NCBI GenBank assembly: GCA_030407085.1
Contig: CM059587.1
Coordinates: forward strand, 37,421,001-37,485,000
DNA from: Trichopria drosophilae
Lineage: Eukaryota > Arthropoda > Insecta > Hymenoptera > Diapriidae
Direction: 5' to 3'
Length of the DNA stretch: 64,000 bases
Shown: in pieces, positions 1 through 13,493 of the stretch
How positions within the stretch are numbered: the stretch's first letter is position 1
How the letters are laid out: each line of letters begins with the position of its first letter
Program-made: the position numbers and the translations under genes
The notes under the pieces: generated by a model
Database searches by the model: none
Told to the model about the DNA's origin: nothing
What the model saw: the letters and a program-made list of their open reading frames with translations, nothing else

Positions 1-250
1 CTCTCCATTTCTATACGTGTATCTTCCTCCTTCTCGTTTCTTCTCGATCTTTCTTCTCTTTTGTCTCCTTTTAATCTTTTTCTCTCGCTATTTTCCTTAT
101 TCCCGTTCTCCCTTCCTTCTTATTTTCATCTCTCTCTACTTAGTTTCTGTCCTTTTCCCTTTCCTCTCTTCTTATCTCTCGCAGATTTTTTGTTTTTTTT
201 TCTTCACTTCTACTTCGTCCTATATGTATATGTATATATATATATATTCT
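1..250. repeat. Pyrimidine-rich low-complexity tract with (TA)n
   Basis: Bases 1-200 of the + strand are almost all C and T, followed by a TATATG/(TA)n stretch at about 221-247. Open frames here encode only F/L/S-rich low-complexity peptides and are not credible genes. The tract could be the edge of a promoter, UTR or simple-sequence spacer of a gene outside the window; nothing decides this. Confidence 0.7.
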
Positions 251-324
251 CTTCTGACTCCGTTATACCCAGCACTATACAGTCCAAAGAGACGGAAGGG
301 GAATGAGAGAAACAACCACTGGGA

Positions 325-348
325 ATTGATTGATTGATTGATTGATTG
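325..348. repeat. (ATTG)6 microsatellite
   Basis: Six perfect ATTG units in a row. AATAAA hexamers follow at about 393 and 450-465, which would fit the 3' end of a + strand transcript entering from the left, but no coding sequence is visible to support one. Confidence 0.85.
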
Positions 349-349
349 T

Positions 350-3221
350 TCCAGACGCTCGTGCATCTCTGTATTCAACCAATGGAATATTATTGTATAA
401 ATAAAATTACTATCTTTATGTATTTATTATATTGAATAGATCACAATAAACCAAAAATAAAATAAATCAAATTTTACGTCATTTCACCTCGAAGGACACT
501 TCCTCGAGGTTATTTCAATGACAAATTTTCCATGTTAAAATTGAAGGAAAAAATGAAAGGTATATAATATTGTTTTTGAGGTCGATCTTTGGGATATTGT
601 AGTTGGAAATGTATACAATCACAATTTATATTTAATTTTGGTACCAAGAAATAAAACATTCGAGTATTTTGTCTTATATTCTCATACATTTTTTAAATTT
701 ACACAGGCAAAACCAAGATCGACGTCTAATCTAAATCGATTCTAAAAAAACGATAAAAATAATAGATATAAAATAATATGAGATACAAATATTGTTTGAT
801 CATGAAAAAGATGAAGTTCGATGATAAAAGTAAAATAAATAAGATTCCGATATTTACTTTAAAAAAACACTCCTAAATTTTCAGCTATATTAAGACATAG
901 TTTTAAACAATTTAATATTATTGTATTTTGACGAAAATTTGGTTAAAAATAATGTGAAAAAGAAAACAATGTTTCTCCCTAGAACTTTGAAATTGTAATT
1001 TTTTATAATATTAAAATTTCGTCAAATCTATACCCTAATTTGAAACTGAGGGGTTCAGAACCAAAATTAAAGAAGTACCATCTAAGAATATTGGAATTTG
1101 TGGAAGATTATTTGTATTCTTAATAAAAAATTTTGAACAATTCCCATGCGTACATTCTTTTTAAAACTACGCTTACCTTAGGTACGCAGAATACGAATAT
1201 CAAAATACAAATCATAGTGAAAATTGACGACAAGTTCAAATTCGTGGTAAAAACACGTTATTGCTGCCATTTTTAAAGAATTACGATAATTCCAGAATAT
1301 TTACAATACTTTCCGTTAAACTCCGTGGGCAAAATTCACTTTCACACATTGTACTTCGCCATTCAAGTACGAAAAAAATTTGTCTCGAATTTTTTCAAAT
1401 TTTTTCGTTTGACAATTTTGAAGATAAGAATTTTATCTGTACAAAAAAATGTTCATTCTTAATAATTCCTGTTCTATTGATTGTACCGGGACAAATTAAA
1501 AAATATGAAATTGTAGCGTTTTTCATCGACTGTCTGAACAAAACACATTAATATGTGCTATAAATTTCAAAATCATGAACAATCAAATTTTTAAATTATT
1601 CGACACGTTTACATTTCTTCATAAAATTCAAACAAAACAAGTTTTTTCGATACTATAACCGTAAAATCTGATTTTACGGCCTACTTTTAGTCTGCAAAAT
1701 GAAATCTTATGAATCACGTGAAACATGAACCTGCGGTGTCAAGCGCATAACCCAAACGACTAAATGGAGTCCGCGAAATCGAATTTTTACACCTTTCAGT
1801 GCCGAAAAATAATATTTGACACACAGCCGTAAGATTTTACGGCCTTGTATCGAAATAGTATTTTTCATCCGTAGGGCGCAAAATGACATTTCGCTCCCAT
1901 GGGTGAGAAGTGTTGCGCCCGAGGGGCGAACAACATTTTTTGTCGCAGCAGGTCACAAAATGCAATGAACTCCCGTTGACATCGACCATACATCTCTATG
2001 GTTACAATGCGGGCGCAAAATCTCAAAACGGGGCGCAAAATCGCAGTTTGCGGTCTACTGCGACAAAAAAATACTATTTTCCCCTATCCCGTAATGGATC
2101 AACGCCCAGAAGTACATTTTTAATTTATTATACATGATTGTAAACGATCCCGATTTCGTACCACCATCGGTACTATCGCAAGAAAGTACGTAGAAGGTGG
2201 TGTATGAGCCAATATTGAATCCGCAGCTACATATACCAGAAGAAAACAATGATTGTCACGTTACTAAATGCGAAATTTTATAGCATAACTGTTTAGGACC
2301 GCCAAAATTGAGTACTGTAGTAAAGAGTCTAATGTTATTCAAATTGTGGCAACAAAGAGCTAGGTTTATCCTTGGTTTGCGGAGTTACCGTTAGTGTTAC
2401 AAAAAAAAAACGTATACAATCTTGTTTAGAGAAAATTTCATACTCCACATGTTTTCTTGAAAACTTTTTTTCGTACAATTGATATTTAAAAAAAATAAGC
2501 GCAAAACTGTATAAATACGGTTTTACGAGCTTTGACCTTGAATTTCACCTTGGCGCCAATATACATTATGATATTCGCATTCAGCGTAACAAATTATAAG
2601 CATAATTTCTCAGAGACTGAAGGTATGGAACTTCGGATGAAGGTTCGGAAATATTTTCAAAAATGTTATTAAAAATAGAAAGAATTTGCTTCTTCCTCCA
2701 TGAATTTTAATATTTTTTTTATAGTGCTTTTTTATTGTGGTTCTCAATCCCTCAGTAAGATATATAGATATGAATTTTGTGTAATTTGAATCTCAAAAAG
2801 GCAAAAAACTCAGTACATTTTGTTTTCTTTTTCATGTAATTTCTCACCCAAAATAGTGCCAGAAAACAGATTTTAATTTTTTTCTATATACAATTTAATA
2901 TAGAGTTTTTATTAAAAATTATTACAATATGAATTACATAAAATGAGATGCTACTATTAGTTTTCTTTGACATATTTTTAAACTTGTTTATCCTTCGGAA
3001 CATATGTGGCCGAATTCATTTCAAATTATGTAGGCAGTTCGATGGCATGTTAAAAATTAACTTTCTGATGAAATATATTGATCCACTTGAAAAATGAAGG
3101 AACATATGTTTTTTTAGGTTCTGTAAATAATTTTCCTTTTACGAATTTTACCAATTACTGCAGGTTTTGTCAATAAACCAAGACTTTTGCAAATTTATTA
3201 TTTAAAGGTTCGGAATTCCCT
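350..3221. other. AT-rich spacer, no gene seen
   Basis: No protein or RNA gene is supported. Between about 1660 and 2130 lies a patch rich in CGTAAAATC and CGCAAAATG words. It includes a 10-bp perfect inverted repeat with one central base (CCGTAAAATC/GATTTTACGG, about 1660-1680) and a shorter CCGTAA/TTACGG palindrome near 1830. Similar wording recurs at 17.4-18.4 kb, so this is probably an old dispersed repeat. Confidence 0.5.
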
Positions 3222-3535
3222 GAATTTGTATGCTTTCCAGTCGCATCTCAGCTTATTTTGTTGTATTTTTCATACTTTTTAAAAATATACACCAAAAAAA
3301 AAAATTTCAAAAACCAATATCGATCACTTTTTTAAAAACCACAACAAAATAGAAATCTATAAATGCTGAACATTTGGAGAACAAAAGGTGGAGTTTTAAA
3401 GAAATGTTTTTGTGGTTTTTTAAAAAATTGAATGATATTAGTTTTTGAAATTTATCTTTGTTTGGTGCATATTTTTAAAAAGTATGAAGAATACAACAAA
3501 ATAAGTCAGATGCGACTGGAAAGCATGAAAATTCA
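3222..3535. repeat. Long imperfect inverted repeat (hairpin/foldback)
   Basis: The left arm (about 3222-3352) and right arm (about 3401-3535) are reverse complements over about 130 bp with scattered mismatches, separated by about 50 bp. Matching blocks include TGCTTTCCAGTCGCATCT (3231-3248) against its complement near 3510-3530, and a shared CATACTTTTTAAAAATAT block. A transcript from either strand would fold into a long hairpin. It may be a foldback MITE or an inverted duplication; no target-site duplication is clear. Confidence 0.75.
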
Positions 3536-3677
3536 TACGTGTAACTTTACCACAAAAAATTCATGTTGTATTTTTCTGTTTCCGAGGAGAAAAGCCTTTT
3601 TTAATTTTTTTACAATTTCTAATACTATTTCTTAGGTATATCTTGAAAATCCAGAATGTTGATAAATGTCACTAATA

Positions 3678-3937
3678 CAGTAGACGCTCGATATAAGAAC
3701 CATCGTTATAAGAACACTTTTTTGATCATTACAGTGCCTATGAACATTCGAGATGTATCCTCTCCATACACGTTTTGCTGGTATGAACCGTTCAGCATTC
3801 CGTCGAATCCTCCTATACATACATACATATATACATACAAGAGAAGGGGAAGCATCGATTCCCCTCCAATGGTTCTTATATCGGGGCTTGGCGGGGAAGC
3901 TCGGAACGGACGTAGTTCTTATATCGAGCGTCTACTG
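3678..3937. mobile_element. pogo/Tc1-mariner-like MITE, 260 bp
   Basis: The ends are perfect 23-bp inverted repeats beginning CAGTAGACGCTCGATATAAG, flanked on both sides by TA (3676-3677 and 3938-3939), the target duplication of the Tc1/mariner/pogo superfamily. A second inverted pair lies inside (GATATAAGAACCAT at about 3689 and its complement at 3869-3882). The interior has a TACA-type microsatellite (about 3812-3840) and no transposase frame, so the element is non-autonomous. The perfect termini suggest recent movement relative to other repeats here. Confidence 0.88.
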
Positions 3938-3939
3938 TA

Positions 3940-5004
3940 CCTAACGTTTTAAAAAAAAGGAACAAAAAATGAGTTCTAAAAAGTTTTATTTCTTAAAATT
4001 TGTTCGTGTACAGTAACATCAATCATTAATAAAAACAATTTTTTGTTTCTGACACCGTTGATTCTCAATTTCTTTAAGCTATGTTCAGTTTCTGTTAATA
4101 AGTCCCCTTGAATGTTAGTAGCAAGAAAATCTAAAGATTTATATTTTCTGGTAAAAACGTGTATCAAATAAATAAATAAATAAAAAATATTGTAGTTTGT
4201 TATTAAAAATGTTTTTATTTCATATGATTGTTGTTAATGTAAACAGAAAAATATTAAGAAATAAGGTTTTTCACAAATAATTTTTTGAAATGTTCGGTAT
4301 TGTTGAAATTCGCCTCAGAAACAAAAAAATACCAAATGAAATTTTCATGGCAAATTGCATTGCATATTTAATTATCCCTCAATTATGAAAATTTTGAGAA
4401 AAAGGAGTGTTTCATAAAAAGATTTTTTTTTGTTTTGCTGTTATTGGTTATTGAATTTTTAAATTTTCGAAACATATTTTTAAACGACAAAATAAGTCCA
4501 TGCACGATCTAAAAACTTGACTGAAAGGAATAAGTCTTGAATTAAAACCAATAATTAGGTAATTTTAAGATGTAACAAGAAGAATTCTTGTTGTAAAAGA
4601 TCATCCTTAAATTAATTCTATTCGTTAAATTAAAATCGAACCTCCGCACATTGAAATCTATTATTTCAAACCATGAAATATTTTATTATTGCTACGAAAC
4701 ATTATTTGCTTTAGTAATTGTTTATTGAATTGAAAGAATCTTTTAACAATGTAATGAACAAAATAAAATTTCCATAGTAATAATAATATATTTCATACGT
4801 TGAAAGAATTTCAATGATGGCTATCGAATGTACGTTTCATCGGTTCAATAAATATTTTCTCATTGTTATAAATTAATATGCATTCTATTCCTACATGAAA
4901 AAGAAAAGTTTAGTTGCGATTGGCTAAACCAATTACTGAAAGAAAGAATATGAAATACACAAAAAAGAGGGACAGTTTAAATTTATTTAATATATTTATT
5001 TAAT
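3940..5004. other. AT-rich spacer
   Basis: No gene is supported. An (AAAT)n microsatellite lies at about 4166-4186. A short stretch near 4563-4577 (TTTTAAGATGTAACAAG) resembles the outer flank of the MITE at 5005-5250 and may be part of the same repeat family. Confidence 0.5.
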
Positions 5005-5250
5005 AAAGGCTTAATTTCAGTCTAAAATTGAGCTAATTTTCTTAAATTAAGTCAATATTTGCGGTTAAAATATTGCTTTTAGTTTTGGAAACTTACTTTT
5101 AGTCAATATTCAGATTCGAAATAAGAATTCTCCAACTTAGGTGTGACAAGCTCGAAAAATTTCTCTTTAAGCATAAATCTCGACCACAACTAAACTTTGC
5201 TGGCTTAGTTTAAGAAAATTATCTCAATTTTAGACTGCAATTAGGCCTTT
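5005..5250. mobile_element. MITE-like element with about 46-bp inverted ends
   Basis: The left arm (5005-5051) and right arm (5201-5250) are reverse complements with about five mismatches. The shared core is CAGTCTAAAATTGAG then TAATTTTCTTAAA. The interior (TTAAAATATTGC..., GTTTTGGAAAC, TTTTTAGTCAATAT-like words) recurs in diverged form at about 56880-57190. No coding sequence is present. The superfamily is not recognised. Confidence 0.7.
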
Positions 5251-8200
5251 TACAGTGCTTAATTTAAGATGTAACAATTTTAAGCTTTTTTTTTCCTGTG
5301 TAGGATTTTTTGGGCTGTTGACAAAGTTTTCAATAACCCGTACGGAAATTTATAAAAAATAAAAAAAAATGGTTCACAAAAATTTGAAAAACACGTATTC
5401 CTTTTTTTTAAAGTAAAATAATTATTTACATTGCAGCATAATAAATATTTCTTAATGCAGTCAATTAACGTGCTATCGGTCTGCCTCCATGATTTGAAAT
5501 GAATTCCATGAAGACCATGTGCGGCACTTCAATAGGGAACATTTGAGAAAAGTGGCAAATATGACACAATTTCTATCAAACACATTTATGTTTGCAAACC
5601 CACACATTTCGATAAATATTACTCGTAGTCTTTAGAACTACTTCGGAAAATGGCTTTCAATGCATGTCGATAGTTTAGAAAAAAAAGCAGTTTTGAAAAA
5701 TATTTTTTCCATAAAAATGAATAGGCATGAAAGAGCGAAAGGCAAGGAGGAGTCAAGATAAGGAGATGACGAATGGAGAAAGAGAGGAAGTGAAAAAAAG
5801 AGAGAAATTGGGAACTCGCCCCTGGTGACCTTCGGTTGTTGGCCCCATCGAGTCTCCGCCTCATTTCTCCTCCTTCCAGTTCCTCCAGACTCTGAACTTC
5901 TCTCTCACTCTTAGGGGCCCCTAATCGTTTCTTAGACGATTTAAAATTAAGTCTAAAATTTATAAGAAATTGTCTATGACTGCTGCACCTACACAGGTGC
6001 ATGTAAAAATATTTTCGAAAATTTTATGGCAGCATTTATGGCTGCGGTTATTGTACAGTACCCAGCGGTTGCGATTGCCATCGATACCCTTTCAGGTAGA
6101 AAAGTATTATAGGACGGGTACAAAGCCAACAAGGTCTCAAATGACGAACCCAATATTATACCGTAGACGTTATATATACGTTTCCTTTACTTAACATTAT
6201 TTATGGTAGTACCGCACGCGCTTAGCAACTAAATCTTATTACCACTAAAATACGAGAAAATTGAAACGTCCCTATTTTCCGAAAATAACGCAGCGGTACC
6301 TATTGTAAGGCGAGACCCAGAGATCCAATGGCTCGTGAAAAGTTTCTTTCATTCATATTCAAGAACAATGCAGAAAACTGTTGTCATTGATGGTGCCTGT
6401 GGGTTTTAGTATTTTTAGTGTAAATTTGGCAATGTTTGACAATTAAATGAAACTGGAGATCGAAATAAGGCGCATGGGATAAAATTTCGCTAAATGGGCT
6501 AACTTTTTTTGTCAGTTCTATTTTTGAACAGCCTTTTCTAACTATTTATTGGTATTGCTAAAGTTTGAGGAGATCAGTCCACAAATTATTTGTAAATAAC
6601 TGGAGTTTCATTATTTCAAATCATGTCTCTAAGCAATTTAGGTTATTATAACGCCAAATTTACTTAATTCAGTTTTTACAGTGGATTTTTTTTGTACGTA
6701 CTAAAACATTAAGTAACCACAACAGCTTACTTCGTCCAATCACGTAGCACATCTAGAATATGCTCTTGAACATATTATTTTGTTCATTCGTTTATGATGC
6801 AGGTGTGACTCGTCGTTTGTGCCGGAGATCTGTGGCTAACCACATTTATGGAAGATACACTATATCACAAGGTGTCTTGACAAAAAACTTTCCTGAATAT
6901 TTTATATTAATGCTATCCTAAATGTTGTCAGTTTCTGGATACTGTCTTCAAATCTCTATGTCGCAATTGCCTAGACAAGTTAACCGAATTTGTCCTCATT
7001 TTTCCACATGGTTTTCATTTGATTGATGTCCCTCCAATGGTGTTCAGTGGTGATGAAGTCACATGGAGAAGATTACTTCAAAATTATATAATACATTAAT
7101 TTATCCGAAATAGGCACATTTTTTATTAGTTTTATTGTAAACACCATTATATTTTTATGTTAATAAAACAGCACTACTTTGTTCTGAGAATGACACAACT
7201 GGATGATCTCTATTTATGATGACAGGACTGTAATGCACAAAGAATATTGTCACCTTGATCAATGATAATTCGTCACTACATGGCAGCTGGCGTATATCTT
7301 ATTTAACATTAAGTAGGACAAATAATGATGATATTTCTAATGGCATATTAGTTTTCAGTGTTTCACAAACGTTATTTGAGTGATCATCATTGAATAAATA
7401 GATGATATACACGTGTTATTCACAAACTGATGCCATTAAAGATATGTCAGTGAACCAAATTATAGGTTGCGATAAAAATACCAACATTTTATGTTCATCA
7501 ATGCCATAAATGAGTTGAAAAACGTTATTGAGCAAAGGTATGTTGTTCCACAGTTCTGATAACAGCAGTCCTAAAGTATTCTCATATTGCACAGAATCTT
7601 TACATATATAAAACGGCCAGTCGACAGCAATGGCCGTTTCTAACACCTACCGCTGTGTGGCGCAAGCATTTTCGCAAGTGATTACGGAACAAGCTGTTTC
7701 GCACGCGGACATGAGTTCTCTGTGTTGCCATAATATAATGATAGCCAATAATGTGTAGGCAAATGCCACGTTTCTGAGTTTCAGTGGTTAAGTACTCACA
7801 TAAGCTTATACAAGTATTTGTACTAAAATTATATACAAAAAAGTATTCCGAAAGTATTATTTAGCAACTCTTAGATGAGTCGATGCTTATCAGGCATTAA
7901 AACTATCCAGTAAAATATTTGTAATGGTTTTTGAAGAATTTTTTCCAAATTCTTGTCTAACTCTTAAATTCACAATTATATCGGAAATTCTTTAAGCACA
8001 CACAAAAAATTCTTCTAAATTTCTTCTTTGCATTAAAGAAATATTCGTTTGGAATATTTCAAAATTTGTTTTTGATTATTGGGATGCTTCTACTGGTCAC
8101 TCAAATTTTCCATGAAAACTTCTGTCCCTGTGGATGATCTCGATTGTGCGGCCACCTCGACATTGCGACCATAACTTCTATAGAATTATTAACTTGATGA

Positions 8201-8327
8201 AACAATACTTCGTAGGACTTTTTTATGACACATGCATGAAAATATATGAGGTCAACATATTTTCGCACGAAAATTCCTTTGAGATATTAAAGTCTCTTTT
8301 TTGGACTAGAAATTTAAAACAACATTT
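5251..8327. other. Spacer, no supported gene
   Basis: A GC-richer pocket at about 5740-5935 (purine-rich, then pyrimidine-rich) gives open frames on the minus strand, but their composition is simple and no domain is recognisable. Around 6799-7108 two + strand frames run about 40 and 60 codons with a shift between them; the peptide matches nothing I recognise. A perfect 8-bp stem (AAACGGCC...GGCCGTTT) lies at about 7610-7637. Confidence 0.4.
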
Positions 8328-8416
8328 TTAATTTTCTTCTAATTTTTCTAATTTTCTTCTAATTTTACTAATTCGCTTCAATTTTTTCTAATTTTCTTCT
8401 AATTTTCTTCTAATTT
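8328..8416. repeat. AATTTTCTTCT-type minisatellite
   Basis: About eight imperfect copies of an 11-bp word (AATTTTCTTCT and variants such as AATTTTACT, AATTCGCTTC) lie in tandem. Nothing coding is associated. Confidence 0.85.
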
Positions 8417-11400
8417 TGTATTGGAATTCGTAAATATAGTCCATTGCAACTATACATTTTCTTACCGACCCAATTCATTTGGGATTAGATTGCCTGAAAC
8501 TACATCAGGGCTTCATTCGAATGTAACAATTGTTCAGATCAGGGCCTGGACAGGTCTCTTCCAGTAGGGTACTTTACCGTAGGGTAATCGAATGGATTAA
8601 GGGTCTCATAATGAAACATTTCATTAAGCATTATTAGTGTATTACCTGGTTTTTATCTTTCTCCTTTATAAACCAATTATGATTTCACCAGTAATAATTA
8701 ACTATGAATGGTGATAATGTCTTATTGGATTTAGATCAATATCTCTTTAGGTAATAGTACAGGTACAGTTGATAAGGCGTATCTTATCATGGCCCGATCA
8801 GTCCCTAATCACTATACAGGTAACCTAAACCATTTTTTGCGTGGAATGTTGTTTACACAGTTTATAATAATATTTATTTCTAGTATACGCGTACCTTGTA
8901 CCTGCGCATTGCAGCTGCCATTGGCAAACCTTTAATAAAAACATTCTATGAACTAGTTTTTATTCAAAAGTTTATGAAATATTACATCATAAAACTTTTT
9001 AGACATAATTTTACAGAAATTTTTATTATTCATTTTTCTATTTTTTTTTAATTAGTATTTTTAAATGAGATGCCCATCGTTATTTCATTGAGGAACTTGA
9101 GTACTTTTTAATACGAATCTTAGTAAGTATTCCTAAACATTCCTTAAAGGTTGGAGGGTATTTTCGATTTTATTATTTGTTCTGTGAATTTTTGGGCAGC
9201 TGCAAAGTAAATGTTTTTCGACTTAGAAGGATTTTAGAAATGTTTCGCAGTAACTTGACTAGATTTTTTTATACCTCTAAATAAGAAAAGGTCTTTTTTA
9301 ATTTAACCGCTTTCATTCCCTCAACAGAAACGATTTTTTTCTGCCTTTTAACGGTGAAATGTCCACTTTTTTAGGAACTTATAATAGCAATATTATATTT
9401 TAGCATTTAAACTCCATGAGAAAAAAAATTTTAATAGTAGTTTCTTATTGTCCAAAGATCGCTCTTTACAATGATACATGTGAAACTTAAAAGTATTAAA
9501 ATAAAAAAGTTATACGCTATTTTTATATTTTAATGTATTTTAAAATTCTTTAATTTTAATTTGTGTGTTAAAAAAACAAAGATAGAAAACAAACAAAATG
9601 TAAAAATTGGACTTTTCATTCACAATCACCTCCACACAGTAAAAGACAGACATGTTTTTGTAACACTGACGAAAAGAAGTCGTGACTCGTGTCAAAAACT
9701 AAGTAATTATTGTAATTACTAAACTACATTAAATTGTAAACTGACTTTACATTAGTATATCGGTTAAGTTAGATTAGGTTCGATTAGGCAGTGATAGATA
9801 TGCTGTAGAATGGATGTGTTAATGAAACACGTAGGTGTTGATTGATGATTGTTAATCAATAAAGAGACAAAAATCAGATTTCTTTTAAGCCCTTATAATT
9901 TTTTTATTTGATACTTTACAATATTTCTCATCACCATCTCATGCTCCATTGGAAAGAGCAAACTTAATGTTACCAAATTACTATTGAAAACTGATTCTCA
10001 AAAAGTTAAAATGCTAAAATATCAAAATTCAAGAAAAAAATGGTATATTTACTTACTTTTAATTTACTATTATTCAAGTACTACACTTTAGTAAAAATAC
10101 TCCTTAAAACAGTTTCATTCCTCTGTAATATTGATCTACAAATTATTTACTTGTTCATTGTTCTTAGGTTTCGTCCAGATCTACAGTTTTACAGTAAACG
10201 CCCGTCGATTTTCATGTATTTGGATTTAAGCGCCACATACTGCTCACGGGATAAACTAATATATTAAAATAATTTCTAGGTCAATTTATAGGAAATCATA
10301 ACCACTGCATCTGTAACATACATAAATATTGATTTTGTGAGTATTCAGATAACAGAGTTCTTCAAAAACTTATTTGTCCAATATTATGACGAAAACTAAT
10401 TTAACAGCTGCTTTTAAATATATTTTTGGAAAAAACTCTGAAAACCTTCTTTAAAACCAACATTTGAGTCTTAAAGGGTGGAAAATGTTTCCACACATGT
10501 CGCATATCGAATATCGGTTTATGCTTCAGAAAAAACATTTTTCCGCTTTCATAATGAATAAATCACGGTGTGATGTAATAACATACTTCACCAGATTGTT
10601 ATTAAGAAAAACAATCTTTGAACGTGGAACAGTTTTCATCTTCACTTATGTAAAAGTTTCACAGTATTGACAACAATAATAGTCATACGTAATTGTCAAC
10701 TAAATTACAATGAGCATCCCAACAAACGTAAAATAATTAGAAATTATTTCGGTTTAATTCCGTATCTTGGGACATTTCCATATCCAGTAAACGAGGTATT
10801 ATTAAAAATTATTGAAAATTGAATAATTCTTAATACTTTCGAATCCTACGTCTTATCCTCGAGGTGTTCAAAATTACTTAAAGTATGAACACTTGTGAAT
10901 GCTACGAATACTCCAAAAATTTTTCAGAATGATTCGAGAGAATTGTCAAGATTTCAATACACAATAATTGTTTGAAAGTATTACAATCGAGAATAACTTA
11001 TTCCTAAATCTGAGTTTAAAATTATTGAAAATAGGGAATTTTTCACGGAGGCCAACAAATAGGAATCAAACCTATGAAACTGAATACTTTTGAATTATTC
11101 TTCGTTATCTGGGTATGTTTTAATCCTATCTACTGACAAGACACAGACAAGACACATAACCTACAAAAATATTCACATTGATATTAAAAAATTATAGTAT
11201 AACTGGAAAAGAAGAATGATTGAGAAACAGAAACTTTAATATTTATGATCCTTTTTCAAACTCCTTAAATAAGTATTGGAAACCATTTAGAAGTTTTCAA
11301 AACATTCCTGCAATTTTTTTACTACTTTTATCCTTAATCATTGAGAAACATTCAGGAATAATATACTCTGTTCGCATAACTGGATTAGAAATATTTGCGA

Positions 11401-13428
11401 AGATCGAGAAATAGAATTCAAAGTCCAAAAAAGAATACTGTCAATCGTTCTGAATAACTTTTCCTTTCCGGGATAAGTGAAAAATAATTAATAAAACCAA
11501 CTTATTGAAACAAAACAAAAAATTCATTTTACATCAAAATCCACATAAATTTATTAAGCCCGAGAGATGCACAATTTTTAGTTGATTTTCGACCTTCATT
11601 CTAAACAGAAAATAAGATTAATATGGACTTGGCAGTGACCAACTCTGTCATTTTCGAGTATTCTCTTTCGATTGGTATGGTCGAAATTGCATGTAAACTG
11701 CTTCAACAACCAATAAGGCGCATTTTAAATAAAAATTGAACAACATTTCGGGTGTTTCGTTTTTTGTGAATTTTTGTCATCAACAATGTTGCGGGATCGA
11801 TGCCTATTTGCAACCAAAAGTACGCAGAATCTATGACATTCAATTAGAAATATTTTTGGTTTCACCCGAATCGACTTAACCTTGTCAAAATGTCATTATG
11901 TTGACGTAAACAACCAATTTTCTATCGGAAAATTCCCGTATAAACAGTATCGTATGATTTTGAGTTCTTTCATGAAATTTGGTAGGTCATCTCAGATAGC
12001 TGAATAAAAAATAGTTCAGAATGATCTCATAATGTGTTCTATAAGAGGTCGGATGCTTCAAATTATGAAGTTTTCCTGAGCTTGAGGTCGTAATGATCTC
12101 ATAATGATATAACCTCATAAATTGACGTATATGCCCCAGATAGCAAAACTGCAACATATCTGCAACTAAGTCCGCAATTTGTCTACAACTTGTCGGCATT
12201 TTGCTTGATTCCGACAAATGGTACGCTATACTCAAATTCCTGATCAGTCCTAAAACGCCTGTACTTACATTTTAGGGATACATATACCACTAGAGATGCG
12301 AATTTCGTCAATAATGTTAATGACTGCTAAAATGAGGTTGATTCTATTGACTTATTGACGTTTTGAAGAGGTTAGATTGATTTGGGGTAAAACAACATTT
12401 GGTTTTTTATTTACAATGCGCCATATTGCGTTTTCAAGCAAATGAAATGCAATCTTGACAACACCAATCAAAATAGCTTCCAAAATGGTGGGGATGGTCC
12501 TTTTGAAGTCAATATTAATCTAATTTCCTGTTGACAATAAAGGTCGAAAACAAATTGAAAATGTGTATTTCTTGGACGTAATGGTTTAAATCGTAAACAT
12601 CCAAATTAAATTAGAATATTTCAATCCGAAATTGTCAAATATCCACATGAAAATTGTCGTTTTTTCGTTTTAATTCTCATTCGTTTGGTGGGATTCTCTA
12701 CAATTATACATTGTGTATTTTCTGGTTCTAAAATTTCTGGGTCGAGCTTCTTCCTCAAAACTGATACAAAGTTAGGTTAAATTATTCGTCAAAATTTCTC
12801 ACGAGCTATCACGTGATAAGGCGTTTCTCGTGTGACGTGATATTTTAAACACATGTATTGCTGTGACGTCGTAATCTAGGGTTTCAGGCGTGTCTCGATT
12901 GCTGCTCATTCCACCATATACCTATAATAAGTATATAAAGCATTTAAAAAGTGAGGAACCCCAAAGAAATCATTTCTGTAGGATCGAGTAACGGCTGGGA
13001 CAAAAGTTTCATTAATGTATTGAACTGTCTGCATAGGGGAGCATTAAACTTCTCAATTATTACCTCTAAAATAGGACGAATCTAAAATTATCGTCAAAAC
13101 ATTTTTCTTAACAGGACTTGAATAGTCCTTTGTTATACTCTTATCTTATCTGGCCCATGTTCATGCTTGTAAATACTGTCATATATTTTATTATTTTTGC
13201 TTCAATGCTATTATTAAATTTATGTTCTTACCTTGAATACCCTTTTTAGAAAATTGAGGCTGTTTATTGGACATTTATTCTCTAGTAATTCTTGTAAGAA
13301 ATAAGCATTTCAGGTCGTTTTTTGAATAAGTTTTGTTAGAGCGAGTTTGTGCTTGCGAGCTTGTGATTCCTGGACAATATTTTTCGTTGACTTTTCGTGT
13401 GATAGTATATGAGAAGACTTGTGGGGGA
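8417..13428. other. AT-rich spacer
   Basis: No gene is supported. Small items are a GATAAG/CTTATC inverted pair near 8774-8791, two copies of AATGATCTCATAATG near 12017 and 12093, and a CAGATAGCAAAACTGCAAC-type patch near 12134. The last resembles common insect repeat sequence, but its ends could not be defined. Open frames up to about 82 codons have no recognisable content. Confidence 0.45.
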
Positions 13429-13493
13429 ACGATTAGAATAAAAGAGGCTGGACAATTAGAATAAGAGAGGTTCGAATAAGAGAGGTCCTACTG
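13429..13493. mobile_element. Single terminus of a pogo-like element
   Basis: The segment ends ...GAGAGGTCCTACTG followed by TA (13494-13495). Read on the minus strand the end is CAGTAGGACCTCTCTTATTC, which has the same CAGTAG start as the 3678-3937 MITE. Three imperfect GAATAAGAGAGG subrepeats precede it. No matching opposite terminus was found upstream, so only one end survives or the partner is too diverged. Confidence 0.45.

Noticed and set aside
6799..7108. Two linked plus-strand frames that might be a broken gene tail
   Set aside because: The peptides match nothing I recognise, and frames of 40-60 codons are expected by chance over this length.
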